A stretch of DNA of 35,917 bases, from contig JAIBAH010000038.1 of the NCBI GenBank assembly GCA_019695295.1, positions 1-35,917 of the forward strand. Direction: 5' to 3'. The stretch is from Bacteroidia bacterium. GTDB lineage: Bacteria > Bacteroidota > Bacteroidia > J057. Below, in pieces: positions 1 to 7,925 of this stretch (position 1 is its first letter; every line of letters starts with the position of its first letter). Position numbers and translations under genes: made by a program. The notes under the pieces are model-generated. The model searched no databases. It saw only the letters and a list, made by a program, of their open reading frames with translations, and was not told where the DNA came from.

Positions 1-40
1 AAAGAATAAATATTACATTCACTACAATGTTTATTTAGAT

Positions 41-559
41 ATGCTTTTTTTGAAAAAATTATTACTTTTTAATTTTTTAATTTTGATTTTGTTTCTCACC
101 GCATGTATGGGCGATGAAAAAAACGAAGAAAACTCCACTCAATTGGTAAATCTTGCTCAGTATGGCGTTCCTGTTTCTTTACCCCTTCCCGCAGAAATAA
201 ATGTGAGGCAAAGCCCGGTTTCTTATGAAAAAGGAGTCATCATCACTGACAATAATATTAATATGCGGGTGGAAGCACTCAATACATATGCTGACTCAAG
301 TAAGGACGCAGAATATATCAAAACCCATTTTCTGGATGACAAAAAAGAAGAGTCTGATTTCAGAAAAGTGCTTCTTGACGAAAAACAGGGTTTTATATAT
401 TTAACAGAAGACGCAGATTTGGGTAATAATTATCATTTCTTTTTCGTTATGATAAAAAACAATACTCAGGTTGAATTCACAGAAGGAATCCCTCCCAAAA
501 AGAATTTTTCCTACGAAGAAATTACAAATATGTATAGTTTATCAAAAAAAGCATTGTAA
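41..559 (+). CDS. Small lipoprotein of unknown function
   Basis: A 172-residue protein that starts with two lysines and a long hydrophobic stretch ending in the lipobox L-T-A-C, with Cys22 as the predicted lipidation site. It is followed by an acidic, Asn/Glu-rich linker, so a Sec-exported, membrane-anchored lipoprotein is likely. The mature part (about residues 35-172) is a mix of charged and beta-prone segments with no motif I recognise. It stands alone, with about 210 AT-rich bases before the next gene, and its promoter would lie at or before the window edge. The lipoprotein assignment is well supported; the function is unknown. Confidence 0.75.
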   Translation: MLFLKKLLLFNFLILILFLTACMGDEKNEENSTQLVNLAQYGVPVSLPLPAEINVRQSPVSYEKGVIITDNNINMRVEALNTYADSSKDAEYIKTHFLDDKKEESDFRKVLLDEKQGFIYLTEDADLGNNYHFFFVMIKNNTQVEFTEGIPPKKNFSYEEITNMYSLSKKAL

Positions 560-655
560 CTTAAACTTTTTTAAACTTCTACCCGTATAAATCCCTTTTA
601 ATTATCTCTTTTTTAGTCATAATTAAATTAAATTTTTAAATTATTTGGATTTTTA

Positions 656-685
656 TTGGGTATTTACCAAACATTCGTATATTTG
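656..685 (+). promoter_or_regulatory. Bacteroidetes-type promoter for the OmpA-like gene
   Basis: TATATTTG at 678-685 fits the -7 consensus TAnnTTTG exactly. A TTG at 656-658 sits 19 bases upstream, the usual spacing to the -33 element. Transcription would start near 692, giving a leader of about 80 nt. This supports the ATG at 771 as the start of the next gene. Confidence 0.65.
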
Positions 686-770
686 CACCGGAATTAGTAT
701 ATAAACCAAAATAGTATTTATTAACTTTTAATAAAAATTTTTAAATTTGTTTCACTTTTTTAAAATCAAT

Positions 771-2639
771 ATGAGAAAAATGAGGAACCTCTTACTAACA
801 TTTATGATTGGGACTTTGATGTCCGGGAGCGTTCTTGCTCAGGCTGAGGAAGATAATATTCCTGCAAAACGCCGTGAACAGCAAGAAAAGTACGACCGAG
901 GAGAAGGCTTATACCCTGCAAAACAGCGTTCTAAAACACGCTTGGGGATGCAGGGGGGATATAGCGGAATCTTTGGCGATGTTCAGCAAAGAAATGGCTT
1001 TACTGGAGCCTTGGATGTGGAAAAAGCATTAGGTCATGTTGTTTCTATCCGTGGTATCGCTGCCTATAATTTTGCCCGTGGATTAAATTCCAAACTGAGC
1101 AGAGGATATGCTGGTCACAGAGATGGAAACTCCAGCAATGGTATCGGTAATGCATTTAACAACCCTTTAGGTGGTGGTGGTAATCCAGGCTACGTGAATG
1201 CAGCTACTGGAGTTGCTAAAGGAGTAGCTTACAACTATGCTGCAAAGGGCTTTGAATTAGGCGCACAGGCTGTTTTCCATTTAGGTGCTCTCAACTTCTA
1301 TAATGAGAAAAACAAAATGGATTACTACATTGGTATCGGACCATCTATATTGATTTCCAATACCATGATTGATGCCAAGAAAGTAAACAATGGCACTTAC
1401 AGCCTTTATGACTTTGAAAGCATATTTGCTTCAGCTCCTAAAGACGAAGGAAAACTCTTCGGCAAAGGAAGTGCTTGGTATCGCAGAAATCAAATCCGTA
1501 AGGAATTAGTGAAGCTATTAGACAGCGAAACTCCTAATAAGCCATATAACTATGAGTCTCAGTCTGAAAGTGATGCTCCTGTTCGTTTCAACATTGCAAA
1601 AAGAGATGGATTCAAAAAAGTAGCAGGTACCAATATCTGGAATCTTATGCCTGCGGCTATGGTTTCCGGTGGATTTCGCTACCGCCTGAATGACTTGGTT
1701 GAATTAGGCTTAGAGCAAAGATTAACGCTTACAAGTTCTGATTTACTGGATGGTGCTAAATGGCAGGAAAGATTTGGCTCAAAAGTATCCACTCCAACTG
1801 CTGGAAAGGATGTATGGTCAAATACGACTCTATCCGTAGGTTTCCGTCTTGGCAAAAATGGTTCTGACGCTTTATGGTGGGTTAACCCTATGAATACTGC
1901 TGCTGCTGCTACTGCTGATAATCGTAAGATGATGAAGCAAATGGGCGAAGACAGCGACGGTGACGGTGTTGCAGATCTTTTCGACAAAGATCCTAATACT
2001 CCTGATGGTGTTGCAGTAAATGGCGCAGGTCAAACTCTCGATATGGACCAGGATGGAGTTGCTGACTCTCAGGATGATCAGCCTTACACTCCTAAAGGTT
2101 GCAGCGTTGACGGAAGAGGTATCGCTAAAGATGCTGACGGTGACGGTGTTCCGGATTGTCTTGACAAAGAAGCTAATACTAAAACCGGTACTTTGGTTGA
2201 CAATAACGGTAAAGCGATTATCTTCCCTGAGCAAAAAGCTTTTGACTGTTCAAACTGTGTTCAGGTTAAATCCGAACCTACTACTCCTCAGGATGTAGTT
2301 GCTCCTGAATGTAACCTTCCTTCTGTTCACTTCAAAGGAGGTGGAAGCGCAATCTCTCAGGAATTCTATCCTGATATGTATTATGTAGCTAACTACATGA
2401 TGAATCACCCTGGAACAAGCATTGAAGTGATTGGTAACTCCAGCAGCAGCGAAGCAGTAGCAAGAAAGCGTGCTGAAGCAGCTATCAACTTCATGGCAGG
2501 TAACTTCGGTATCGATCGTAGCAGATTCACTATCTCTACAACCGGTGGTACTAAAGTAGGTACTGGTAACAGCTACAAAAATCCTAAAACTGGTCCTTTG
2601 GATTACCTGAACGACCGTGTGGATTTCAAATGCAGATAA
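771..2639 (+). CDS. OmpA-family outer-membrane protein with thrombospondin type 3 repeats
   Basis: A 622-residue protein. The frame is open to a TTG at 747, but the ATG at 771 begins a clean signal peptide ending V-L-A-Q-A. Residues of about 50-370 are Gly/aromatic-rich and alternate like an outer-membrane beta-barrel (GGYSGIFGDV near the start, VGFRLGKNGSD near the end). About 393-470 hold D-x-D-x-D-G repeats (DSDGDGVADLFDKD, DMDQDGVADS, DADGDGVPDC) typical of calcium-binding type 3 thrombospondin units. About 515-622 resemble an OmpA C-terminal peptidoglycan-binding domain (ARKRAEAA, then NDRVDFK), but the usual Asp before the helix is replaced by a Ser-rich loop. Likely role: a structural link between outer membrane and cell wall, possibly an abundant porin-like protein. 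It is monocistronic, with its own promoter and terminator. Confidence 0.85.
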   Translation: MRKMRNLLLTFMIGTLMSGSVLAQAEEDNIPAKRREQQEKYDRGEGLYPAKQRSKTRLGMQGGYSGIFGDVQQRNGFTGALDVEKALGHVVSIRGIAAYNFARGLNSKLSRGYAGHRDGNSSNGIGNAFNNPLGGGGNPGYVNAATGVAKGVAYNYAAKGFELGAQAVFHLGALNFYNEKNKMDYYIGIGPSILISNTMIDAKKVNNGTYSLYDFESIFASAPKDEGKLFGKGSAWYRRNQIRKELVKLLDSETPNKPYNYESQSESDAPVRFNIAKRDGFKKVAGTNIWNLMPAAMVSGGFRYRLNDLVELGLEQRLTLTSSDLLDGAKWQERFGSKVSTPTAGKDVWSNTTLSVGFRLGKNGSDALWWVNPMNTAAAATADNRKMMKQMGEDSDGDGVADLFDKDPNTPDGVAVNGAGQTLDMDQDGVADSQDDQPYTPKGCSVDGRGIAKDADGDGVPDCLDKEANTKTGTLVDNNGKAIIFPEQKAFDCSNCVQVKSEPTTPQDVVAPECNLPSVHFKGGGSAISQEFYPDMYYVANYMMNHPGTSIEVIGNSSSSEAVARKRAEAAINFMAGNFGIDRSRFTISTTGGTKVGTGNSYKNPKTGPLDYLNDRVDFKCR

Positions 2640-2666
2640 TCAGATTTAATCCTGATAAATAATACA

Positions 2667-2697
2667 AAACCGGTAACTAATCCTTACCGGTTTTTTT
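2667..2697 (+). terminator. Rho-independent terminator after the OmpA-like gene
   Basis: A 10-bp stem (AAACCGGTAA at 2667-2676 with TTACCGGTTT at 2684-2693), a 7-base loop, then a T run to 2697. It lies 28 bases after the stop codon. Confidence 0.85.
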
Positions 2698-2757
2698 ATT
2701 GGTATCCAATGTTCGCTTTTTTGACACTCATATCCCCTTAATTGGAATCGTTTTCAG

Positions 2758-2765
2758 GAATTTTG
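2758..2765 (+). promoter_or_regulatory. Probable -7 box for the cyclophilin gene
   Basis: GAATTTTG differs from TAnnTTTG only at the first base. There is no well-spaced TTG upstream. It lies so close to the ATG at 2773 that translation from there would leave almost no leader, which favours the ATG at 2833. Confidence 0.4.
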
Positions 2766-2832
2766 CACCGGAATGCAATATTTCTCATTTTATAAACGTA
2801 AATTTGTGAGCTTTATCAAAAATAATAATTCT

Positions 2833-3672
2833 ATGACAAAAAAACTTTTATTTATTCTTGTAACCATTTTAATTTATTCTTTTAGTATGGCACAAAAAGA
2901 AACTGCCGACGTAATCATTACTACTGATTCCGGTAAAATCTATATTCGTCTTTTTGACGAAACACCGAATCATAAAGCAAATTTCCTGAAATTAGCGAAA
3001 GAAGGCTTTTATGACGGAATAGGATTTCACAGGATTATTAAAAATTTCATGATCCAAACCGGGAACCCCGCTTTCAGAAACCCAAACCCTTCTGCTCAGG
3101 ACGGACCGGGATACATGATTGACGCTGAAATTGTTCCCAGGTATGTGCATACCAAAGGAATGCTCGCCGCTGCCCGTATGGGTGATAATGTAAACCCGGA
3201 ATGGAAATCTTCCGGTAGTCAGTTTTATATTGTAACCGGAAATAACGTCCCTGCTGAACAATTGGATATGGCCGAGCAAAATATAGCGAAAGCACTCACT
3301 AATCGTCAGGTGCCAGAACTTCAGAAAACCTTCCTTTCCATTCCTGAAAATGCAGCTGCTTACAATGCCTATCAGACTGCAATGCAAAACCAGGATGTAA
3401 ATGCTCAGACGCTGGGAAATACCCTGAATCAAAAGTTCAGTGATTATGTTGCTGCAAATATCAAAGGTGCTGACTTCAAATATACGCCGGAGCAAAGAGA
3501 AGCCTATAAATTAAAAGGGGGCTCTCCCTGGCTCGATATGCAATACACTATTTTTGGGGAAGTCGTGGAAGGAATAGAGGTAGTGGATAAACTCCAGAAT
3601 GTAAAAACCCTTCCCGGCGATAAACCCGAAAAAGATGTGCGCATGGTTAAAGTAGAGGTACTTACCAAATAA
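2833..3672 (+). CDS. Secreted cyclophilin-type peptidyl-prolyl cis-trans isomerase
   Basis: A 279-residue protein. The frame is open from an ATG at 2773, but the start chosen at 2833 gives a typical signal peptide (MTKKLLFILVTILIYSF, cleavage near S-M-A-Q). The cyclophilin core is clear: ADVIITTDSGKIYIRLF, then FYDGIGFHRIIKNFMIQTGNP with the catalytic FHR.I and FMIQ.G signature, then SQFYIV. An insertion of about 90 residues, rich in Gln/Asn/Ala, separates this from the last strands (YTIFGEVVEGIEVVDKLQ). Similar insertions are common in Bacteroidetes cyclophilins. It would catalyse proline isomerisation during folding of envelope proteins in the periplasm. It is followed by a terminator, so it is probably monocistronic. 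Confidence 0.9.
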   Translation: MTKKLLFILVTILIYSFSMAQKETADVIITTDSGKIYIRLFDETPNHKANFLKLAKEGFYDGIGFHRIIKNFMIQTGNPAFRNPNPSAQDGPGYMIDAEIVPRYVHTKGMLAAARMGDNVNPEWKSSGSQFYIVTGNNVPAEQLDMAEQNIAKALTNRQVPELQKTFLSIPENAAAYNAYQTAMQNQDVNAQTLGNTLNQKFSDYVAANIKGADFKYTPEQREAYKLKGGSPWLDMQYTIFGEVVEGIEVVDKLQNVKTLPGDKPEKDVRMVKVEVLTK

Positions 3673-3685
3673 TATACAGAGCTTT

Positions 3686-3728
3686 CCCCGGCGATACAAT
3701 ACCGTTCCTTTGCCGGGACGGTATTTTT
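3686..3728 (+). terminator. Terminator after the cyclophilin gene
   Basis: ATACCGT (3699-3705) pairs with ACGGTAT (3718-3724) and runs into a T tract. An alternative nested pairing CCCGGC/GCCGGG (3687-3692 with 3712-3717) could compete with it. Confidence 0.7.
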
Positions 3729-3764
3729 TTGAGATAAATTCCTGTGAAATAATCAGGGAAAGGT

Positions 3765-3792
3765 TTGCTGGTTACATTTTTATTTATCTTTG
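3765..3792 (+). promoter_or_regulatory. Promoter for uridine kinase
   Basis: TATCTTTG at 3785-3792 is an exact TAnnTTTG match, with TTTG ending at 3767, 17 bases upstream. It sits about 20 bases before the ATG at 3813 and overlaps the N-terminal extension of the longest open frame, which argues against the upstream start. Confidence 0.6.
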
Positions 3793-3812
3793 CAGGGTTA
3801 AATCGCTCATAC

Positions 3813-4445
3813 ATGAAACATAAAAAAGCGTATATTGTAGGAATCTGTGGCGGAAGTGCTTCCGGAAAGACTTATTTGCTCAACGAATTGCTGAAAAACT
3901 TTCAGCCCGATGAGTGTGCACTGATTTCTCAGGATAATTATTATAAACCGAAAAAGGACCAGATTCCCAATGAAGAAGGCTTAATTAATTTTGATCATCC
4001 TGACTCTCTGGATTTGGATAAATTTGTAAGGGATGTTCAGCGGCTGCTCAGGGGTGAGACGATTCAGATTCAGGAATATACTTTCAATAAAGAATCTGCC
4101 ACCCCCGCAGTTTTTACCTACTCCCCCACTCCGGTTATTATCCTGGAAGGAATTTTAATCTATCACAAAAAAGAACTTGCGGATATGATGGACCTGAAGA
4201 TATTTGTGGACGCAGATGAACATATCCGCCTGACCCGCAGACTAATCCGCGATATAAAAGAAAGGGATTATTCCTATGAGGATACGCTCAGGGATTATAA
4301 TAAATTCGTTGCGCCGATGTATGCTCAGTTTGTAGAGCCTACCAAAAAACAATGTGATATTATCATCCCCAACAATCATCACATGAAAGCCGCCACTCAG
4401 GTCATAATAAATCATATCCGGACAATACTGGAAACTTCTCACTGA
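3813..4445 (+). CDS. udk: Uridine kinase
   Basis: A 210-residue protein, the normal length for bacterial uridine/cytidine kinase. The P-loop GGSASGKT lies at residues 13-20. It is followed by the family segments SQDNYYKP, NFDHPDSLD and VIILEGILIY, and by an acidic strand with two arginines (FVDADEHIRLTRRLIRD), as in the uridine kinase lid region. It phosphorylates uridine and cytidine with ATP or GTP in pyrimidine salvage in the cytosol. I start it at 3813 rather than at the frame's longest start because the -7 promoter box lies between the two. The next gene begins 30 bases after the stop and may be co-transcribed. Confidence 0.93.
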   Translation: MKHKKAYIVGICGGSASGKTYLLNELLKNFQPDECALISQDNYYKPKKDQIPNEEGLINFDHPDSLDLDKFVRDVQRLLRGETIQIQEYTFNKESATPAVFTYSPTPVIILEGILIYHKKELADMMDLKIFVDADEHIRLTRRLIRDIKERDYSYEDTLRDYNKFVAPMYAQFVEPTKKQCDIIIPNNHHMKAATQVIINHIRTILETSH

Positions 4446-4475
4446 ATCATTACCTACTAAAGACTTCTAAAAATA

Positions 4476-5339
4476 ATGCTTAATAAATTTTCATTCATTT
4501 TATGCTTCTTCCTGTTTACTCAGGGATATTCTCAGCCCTTTTTTGAAGAACTATACGGATTTCAGCTGGGGCAAACCAAAGCTTCCACCCACCGTCAATT
4601 AGGAGAGCCGATTCATTCGGGGATATATTCTGACACCGTTACTTTTGAAACGTTCTCCCTTTCTCCGGACTCTTCGTTCCGAATTACTTTTACTTACCTT
4701 CCCCGGGATACGGGCACGATTAACAGCATAAAACTTTTCGGATTCTCTGATAAAGTAATTTTCAACGGACTGAAATTAGGGGATAAAGAAGAGGTATTAA
4801 AAAAAATGGCCGGAAAACCGGAGTTCAAGGTATCTCAGGAATATCCGGTTAAAGGAGAAAGATGGGAATACTGGCAAAGCAATTTTGTACTGGAAACTAC
4901 CCTGCAAAATAAGTTGTACAGCGTGAAAATAAAAGATGTAACGCCTGAACTGTATGTGGAATATTCCAGAGATATTTTACCTAAATTTTCTCAGATACTA
5001 CAGGCTTTCAGCAGCGGAGACCGTAAAGCAATGCTTCCTTATATTGCCCCCGGATTTTATGCAACTGCGAAAGAAGGGGATTATTTCTTTGCTTATCCCG
5101 TTGGGGAAGAATTAATGCGGGATACTTCCCACGTTTTTGCCCTGCTTTCTCATCCCGAAGTAGGAATTCCCTCTCTTCTGAAAGCCAAAAAAGGAGAAAT
5201 CATTGAAAAACTGATTTTTGATAAGAAAAAACCGCCGGTATTAATCTACAAATGTGCGGAGCCGTTCAGGATAAAAGAGATAGAGCTTATTTATTTTATG
5301 GGTAGTTACCGGATTCGTAGTATCATATACCGTGAGTAA
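4476..5339 (+). CDS. Secreted protein of unknown function with two BamE-like segments
   Basis: A 287-residue protein with a signal peptide (MLNKFSFILCFFLFTQGYSQ). Two similar segments, FQLGQTKASTHRQLGEP near residue 30 and LKLGDKEEVLKKMAGKP near residue 105, follow the pattern 'L-x-L-G, short helix, G-x-P' seen in BamE/SmpA-like lipoprotein folds; this likeness is my reading, not a firm family call. The C-terminal half (from about residue 160) has the size and strand pattern of a small cone-like domain. It overlaps the next gene by 8 bases, so the two are very probably translated together, and it may belong to one operon with udk. The true function is not known to me. Confidence 0.7.
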   Translation: MLNKFSFILCFFLFTQGYSQPFFEELYGFQLGQTKASTHRQLGEPIHSGIYSDTVTFETFSLSPDSSFRITFTYLPRDTGTINSIKLFGFSDKVIFNGLKLGDKEEVLKKMAGKPEFKVSQEYPVKGERWEYWQSNFVLETTLQNKLYSVKIKDVTPELYVEYSRDILPKFSQILQAFSSGDRKAMLPYIAPGFYATAKEGDYFFAYPVGEELMRDTSHVFALLSHPEVGIPSLLKAKKGEIIEKLIFDKKKPPVLIYKCAEPFRIKEIELIYFMGSYRIRSIIYRE

Positions 5340-6357
5340 CCCCGGATTCTTCAAAAATATTAAAGGAAAAGCCCTTATACAGAAATTTGTATATGGAGCC
5401 ATCGTTTTTATCCTCGTTTTGGGTGCACTCGAAGGAATTTACCGGTACGGTATAGTGGATTTCTACAGAGCGGAGTGGGAAATGCTGAACGACAGCCTTA
5501 CCAAAGCGCAGTTAAAAAAAAGAGAGCAACCCATTATTCATGTATTCGGGGATTCTTTTACTGCCAATCCTCTTGCATGGCTAACGGAACTGAAGCAGGC
5601 ATATCCGGATACGGTTTTTGTAAATCATGCTGTACCCGGTACCGGAATCCGGCAGGCGCTCAGTATCGCCCGGGCCAGAATAAAGACTCATGATTCCGAC
5701 GGCATGATTTATCAGATTTATACAGGGAATGACCTTACCGACATCCGGCATGTAACCCACAGCCCGAAACTCTCCCTTGCCCGTAAGCTGTATTGGGAAA
5801 GTTGTAACCGGATTACCTTCCCATCTCTCGTCAACTATCGCCTGGGGCAGTTTTATAGTAATGTCCCCAAAAAGCCCCTTGATCCTCCCGCTGAAAACAC
5901 AGATTTCTCTACTCATGAACTTCAACTTATCGCTTCAGAGCCGGACTTCATCCCCAATACCGTATTGCTCAAAAATGGAAGGGAAAAAGATTTTAAGGTA
6001 CTCGTCTCAGGCCTGAAAACCCTGATGAAGACTGTAAAAAATAACGCTCCGGTTTATCTGATAGTATTGCCTCATTGTACTCAGGTAAATTCCGTTTACA
6101 GAGAAAGCTATCAAAAAAGGGGCGCTGAATTTCCGGAGGAAGGGGCTTTTTATCAAAACGATTACCCTTTCATTACAGCACTGGAAAAAGAATTCCGGCT
6201 TATGCCTTCCGTAAAAATACTGAATCTCCTCCTTCCACTGAAAGAAGCAGAAGAAAAGGACAAAATAACCGTTTACCGGACAAATGATATTCACCTGAAC
6301 GCTTCAGGTAATAAGATAGTTTCTGACTTCCTCATAAAACAAATTAAAACTCATTAA
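5332..6357 (+). CDS. SGNH/GDSL hydrolase-like membrane-anchored protein
   Basis: A 341-residue protein with a GTG start that overlaps the preceding stop (gtgagtaa). Residues of about 19-40 form one membrane segment, so the catalytic domain probably faces the periplasm. The block I nucleophile motif is VFGDSFTAN with Ser75. The block V dyad is NDIHLNASGNK with Asp319 and His321 near the C-terminus, followed by a helix as in SGNH hydrolases. The oxyanion Gly is likely in AVPGTGIRQA and the block III Asn in YTGNDLTD. The layout is similar to AlgX/AlgJ-like or other polysaccharide O-acyl esterases or transferases; the substrate cannot be read from sequence. It is paired with the secreted protein upstream. 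Confidence 0.75.
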   Translation: MSNPGFFKNIKGKALIQKFVYGAIVFILVLGALEGIYRYGIVDFYRAEWEMLNDSLTKAQLKKREQPIIHVFGDSFTANPLAWLTELKQAYPDTVFVNHAVPGTGIRQALSIARARIKTHDSDGMIYQIYTGNDLTDIRHVTHSPKLSLARKLYWESCNRITFPSLVNYRLGQFYSNVPKKPLDPPAENTDFSTHELQLIASEPDFIPNTVLLKNGREKDFKVLVSGLKTLMKTVKNNAPVYLIVLPHCTQVNSVYRESYQKRGAEFPEEGAFYQNDYPFITALEKEFRLMPSVKILNLLLPLKEAEEKDKITVYRTNDIHLNASGNKIVSDFLIKQIKTH

Positions 6358-6423
6358 CAAATTGATAATGAAACACTTTTAAAATATTTCATTTATTAAA
6401 CAAAAATATTCTTGGAATTATTA

Positions 6424-6453
6424 TTGTTTTTTGGAGCAACCTTCCTATATTTG
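6424..6453 (+). promoter_or_regulatory. Promoter for the PUR-domain gene
   Basis: TATATTTG at 6446-6453 is an exact -7 match, and the TTG at 6424-6426 lies exactly 19 bases upstream. The ATG follows 31 bases after the box. This is one of the best-formed promoters in the window. Confidence 0.7.
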
Positions 6454-6484
6454 CAGTGCGTAAAGCACGAAAAACAAGAAAGTT

Positions 6485-6832
6485 ATGAAAAGCAGTAGAG
6501 AAGAAGTTTTTACAACCAAAATCAGGGCAGGGAAAAGAACCTATTTTTTTGACGTTCATTCAACCCGGTTTTCTGATTACTACATTACAATCACCGAGAG
6601 TAAAAAGAGAATGGACGGGAAATTTGACAAGCATAAAATCTTTCTTTATAAGGAGGACTTTAATAAATTTACCGCTACTCTTCAGGAGGTGATTAATTAT
6701 GTTAAAGTTGAGTTGCTACCGGATTATGATTACGAAGAATTTGACAGACGCAGAGAATTAAGAGATCAGGAAAACGAAGAGTCAGACAGTTTGGGAAATG
6801 ATTCCGCACTTTCTACTACTTTTGACGACTAA
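6485..6832 (+). CDS. PUR-alpha-like (DUF3276) nucleic-acid-binding protein
   Basis: A 115-residue protein. The pattern REEVFTTKIRAGKRTYFFDV, then DYYITITESKK, then KHKIFLYKEDFNKF, is the beta-beta-beta-alpha PUR repeat of the DUF3276 family, which is widespread and short in Bacteroidetes and Spirochaetes. The tail is acidic (EESDSLGNDSALSTTFDD). Family members bind single-stranded DNA or RNA, and one PUR repeat per chain implies a dimer. The precise cellular role in Bacteroidetes is not settled. It is monocistronic, between its own promoter and a hairpin. Confidence 0.88.
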   Translation: MKSSREEVFTTKIRAGKRTYFFDVHSTRFSDYYITITESKKRMDGKFDKHKIFLYKEDFNKFTATLQEVINYVKVELLPDYDYEEFDRRRELRDQENEESDSLGNDSALSTTFDD

Positions 6833-6850
6833 ATGCTGATAGAAACTGTT

Positions 6851-6889
6851 ACAATAATGGCTTCCTTTTTTCAGGGGAGCCATTATTGT
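6851..6889 (+). terminator. Hairpin terminator after the PUR gene
   Basis: A 12-bp inverted repeat, ACAATAATGGCT with AGCCATTATTGT, with a T-rich loop. No long T run follows, so termination may be partial. It overlaps the -33 side of the promoter of the next gene. Confidence 0.55.
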
Positions 6890-6890
6890 A

Positions 6891-6921
6891 TTGTAAAATC
6901 AACAATGTTTCCTTAATTTTG
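6891..6921 (+). promoter_or_regulatory. Promoter for the GT2 glycosyltransferase
   Basis: TAATTTTG at 6914-6921 matches TAnnTTTG, and TTG at 6891-6893 is 20 bases upstream. It lies inside the 5' extension of the longest frame, so the ATG at 6967 is the probable start. Confidence 0.6.
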
Positions 6922-6966
6922 CAGGGAAAAACCCGCTTTTTTCTTTCATATTTTTTAATACAAAAC

Positions 6967-7905
6967 ATGCAAGTTACAATCGTTATCCCTTTATACAATG
7001 AAGAAGAATCCCTTCCGGAACTGATGGAATGGATAGACAGGATTATTCGCGAAAATCAATATTCAGCGGAGGTAATCATGATTGATGATGGGAGTAAAGA
7101 TAAATCCTGGGAGGTAATTCTGTCCCTCAAACAAAAGTATCCTTATCTGAAGGGGGTTCGTTTCCGTTCCAATTACGGAAAATCGGCTGCGCTTAATGTT
7201 GGGTTTGATATGGCCGAAGGCGGGGTTGTCATTACGATGGACGCAGATATGCAGGATAGTCCGGATGAGATTCCGGCTCTGTACGATATGATTATCAAAG
7301 ATGGGTATGATCTGGTATCAGGCTATAAACAAAAAAGATACGACTCCGTACTGACCAAAAATCTGCCCTCCAAACTCTATAATTTTGTAGCCAGAAAAGT
7401 ATCGGGCATTAATAATCTCCATGATTTTAACTGCGGGCTTAAAGCTTATCACCACGATGTCGTAAAAAACATAGAAGTATATGGAGAAATGCACCGGTGG
7501 ATTCCGGTTCTGGCGAAATGGAATGGTTTTGACAGGATTACGGAGAAAGTTGTGGTACACAGACCCCGTAAATACGGCACCTCCAAATTTGGGATAAACC
7601 GGTTTATCAACGGATTGCTGGATTTGATGTCTCTTGTGGTTACCCAAAAGTACTTCAAGAAACCTATGCATTTCTTTGGCGCATGGGGCGTTTTATTCTC
7701 TATTCTTGGAGGTTCTACCTTATTGTACCTGTTCATTATCCGTACTTTTTTCCAGATTTGGCTGAAAGAAAGAATGCCCGCCATGATTTTCGGGACTGTG
7801 AGCCTGATTATTGGGGTTATGTTTTTTTGTACAGGGCTTTTAGGCGAAATTATCGGCAGAAATTCTCCTTATAAGAATTCCTACAAAATCCGCGAAAAAA
7901 TTTAA
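6967..7905 (+). CDS. Family 2 glycosyltransferase, polyprenyl-phosphate type (DPM1/GtrB-like)
   Basis: A 312-residue protein starting MQVTIVIPLYNEEESL. GT-A motifs: the NEEES loop at 11-15, IDDGS at 39-43 and the metal-binding D-A-D at 92-94 followed by MQD. Further family marks are GYKQKRYDS, FNCGLKAYHHDV and EMHRWIPVLA. Two membrane helices follow at the C-terminus (AWGVLFSILGGSTLLYLFII and IFGTVSLIIGVMFFCTGLLG). This is the architecture of dolichol/undecaprenyl-phosphate sugar transferases such as GtrB and ArnC, which load a sugar onto a lipid carrier at the cytoplasmic face. The upstream TTG that extends the frame to 6886 is rejected because it precedes the promoter box. The gene is convergent with an O-antigen-ligase-like gene, so both may serve surface glycans. 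Confidence 0.88.
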   Translation: MQVTIVIPLYNEEESLPELMEWIDRIIRENQYSAEVIMIDDGSKDKSWEVILSLKQKYPYLKGVRFRSNYGKSAALNVGFDMAEGGVVITMDADMQDSPDEIPALYDMIIKDGYDLVSGYKQKRYDSVLTKNLPSKLYNFVARKVSGINNLHDFNCGLKAYHHDVVKNIEVYGEMHRWIPVLAKWNGFDRITEKVVVHRPRKYGTSKFGINRFINGLLDLMSLVVTQKYFKKPMHFFGAWGVLFSILGGSTLLYLFIIRTFFQIWLKERMPAMIFGTVSLIIGVMFFCTGLLGEIIGRNSPYKNSYKIREKI

Positions 7906-7925
7906 TCCGGTTTTTGCTCAGGCGG

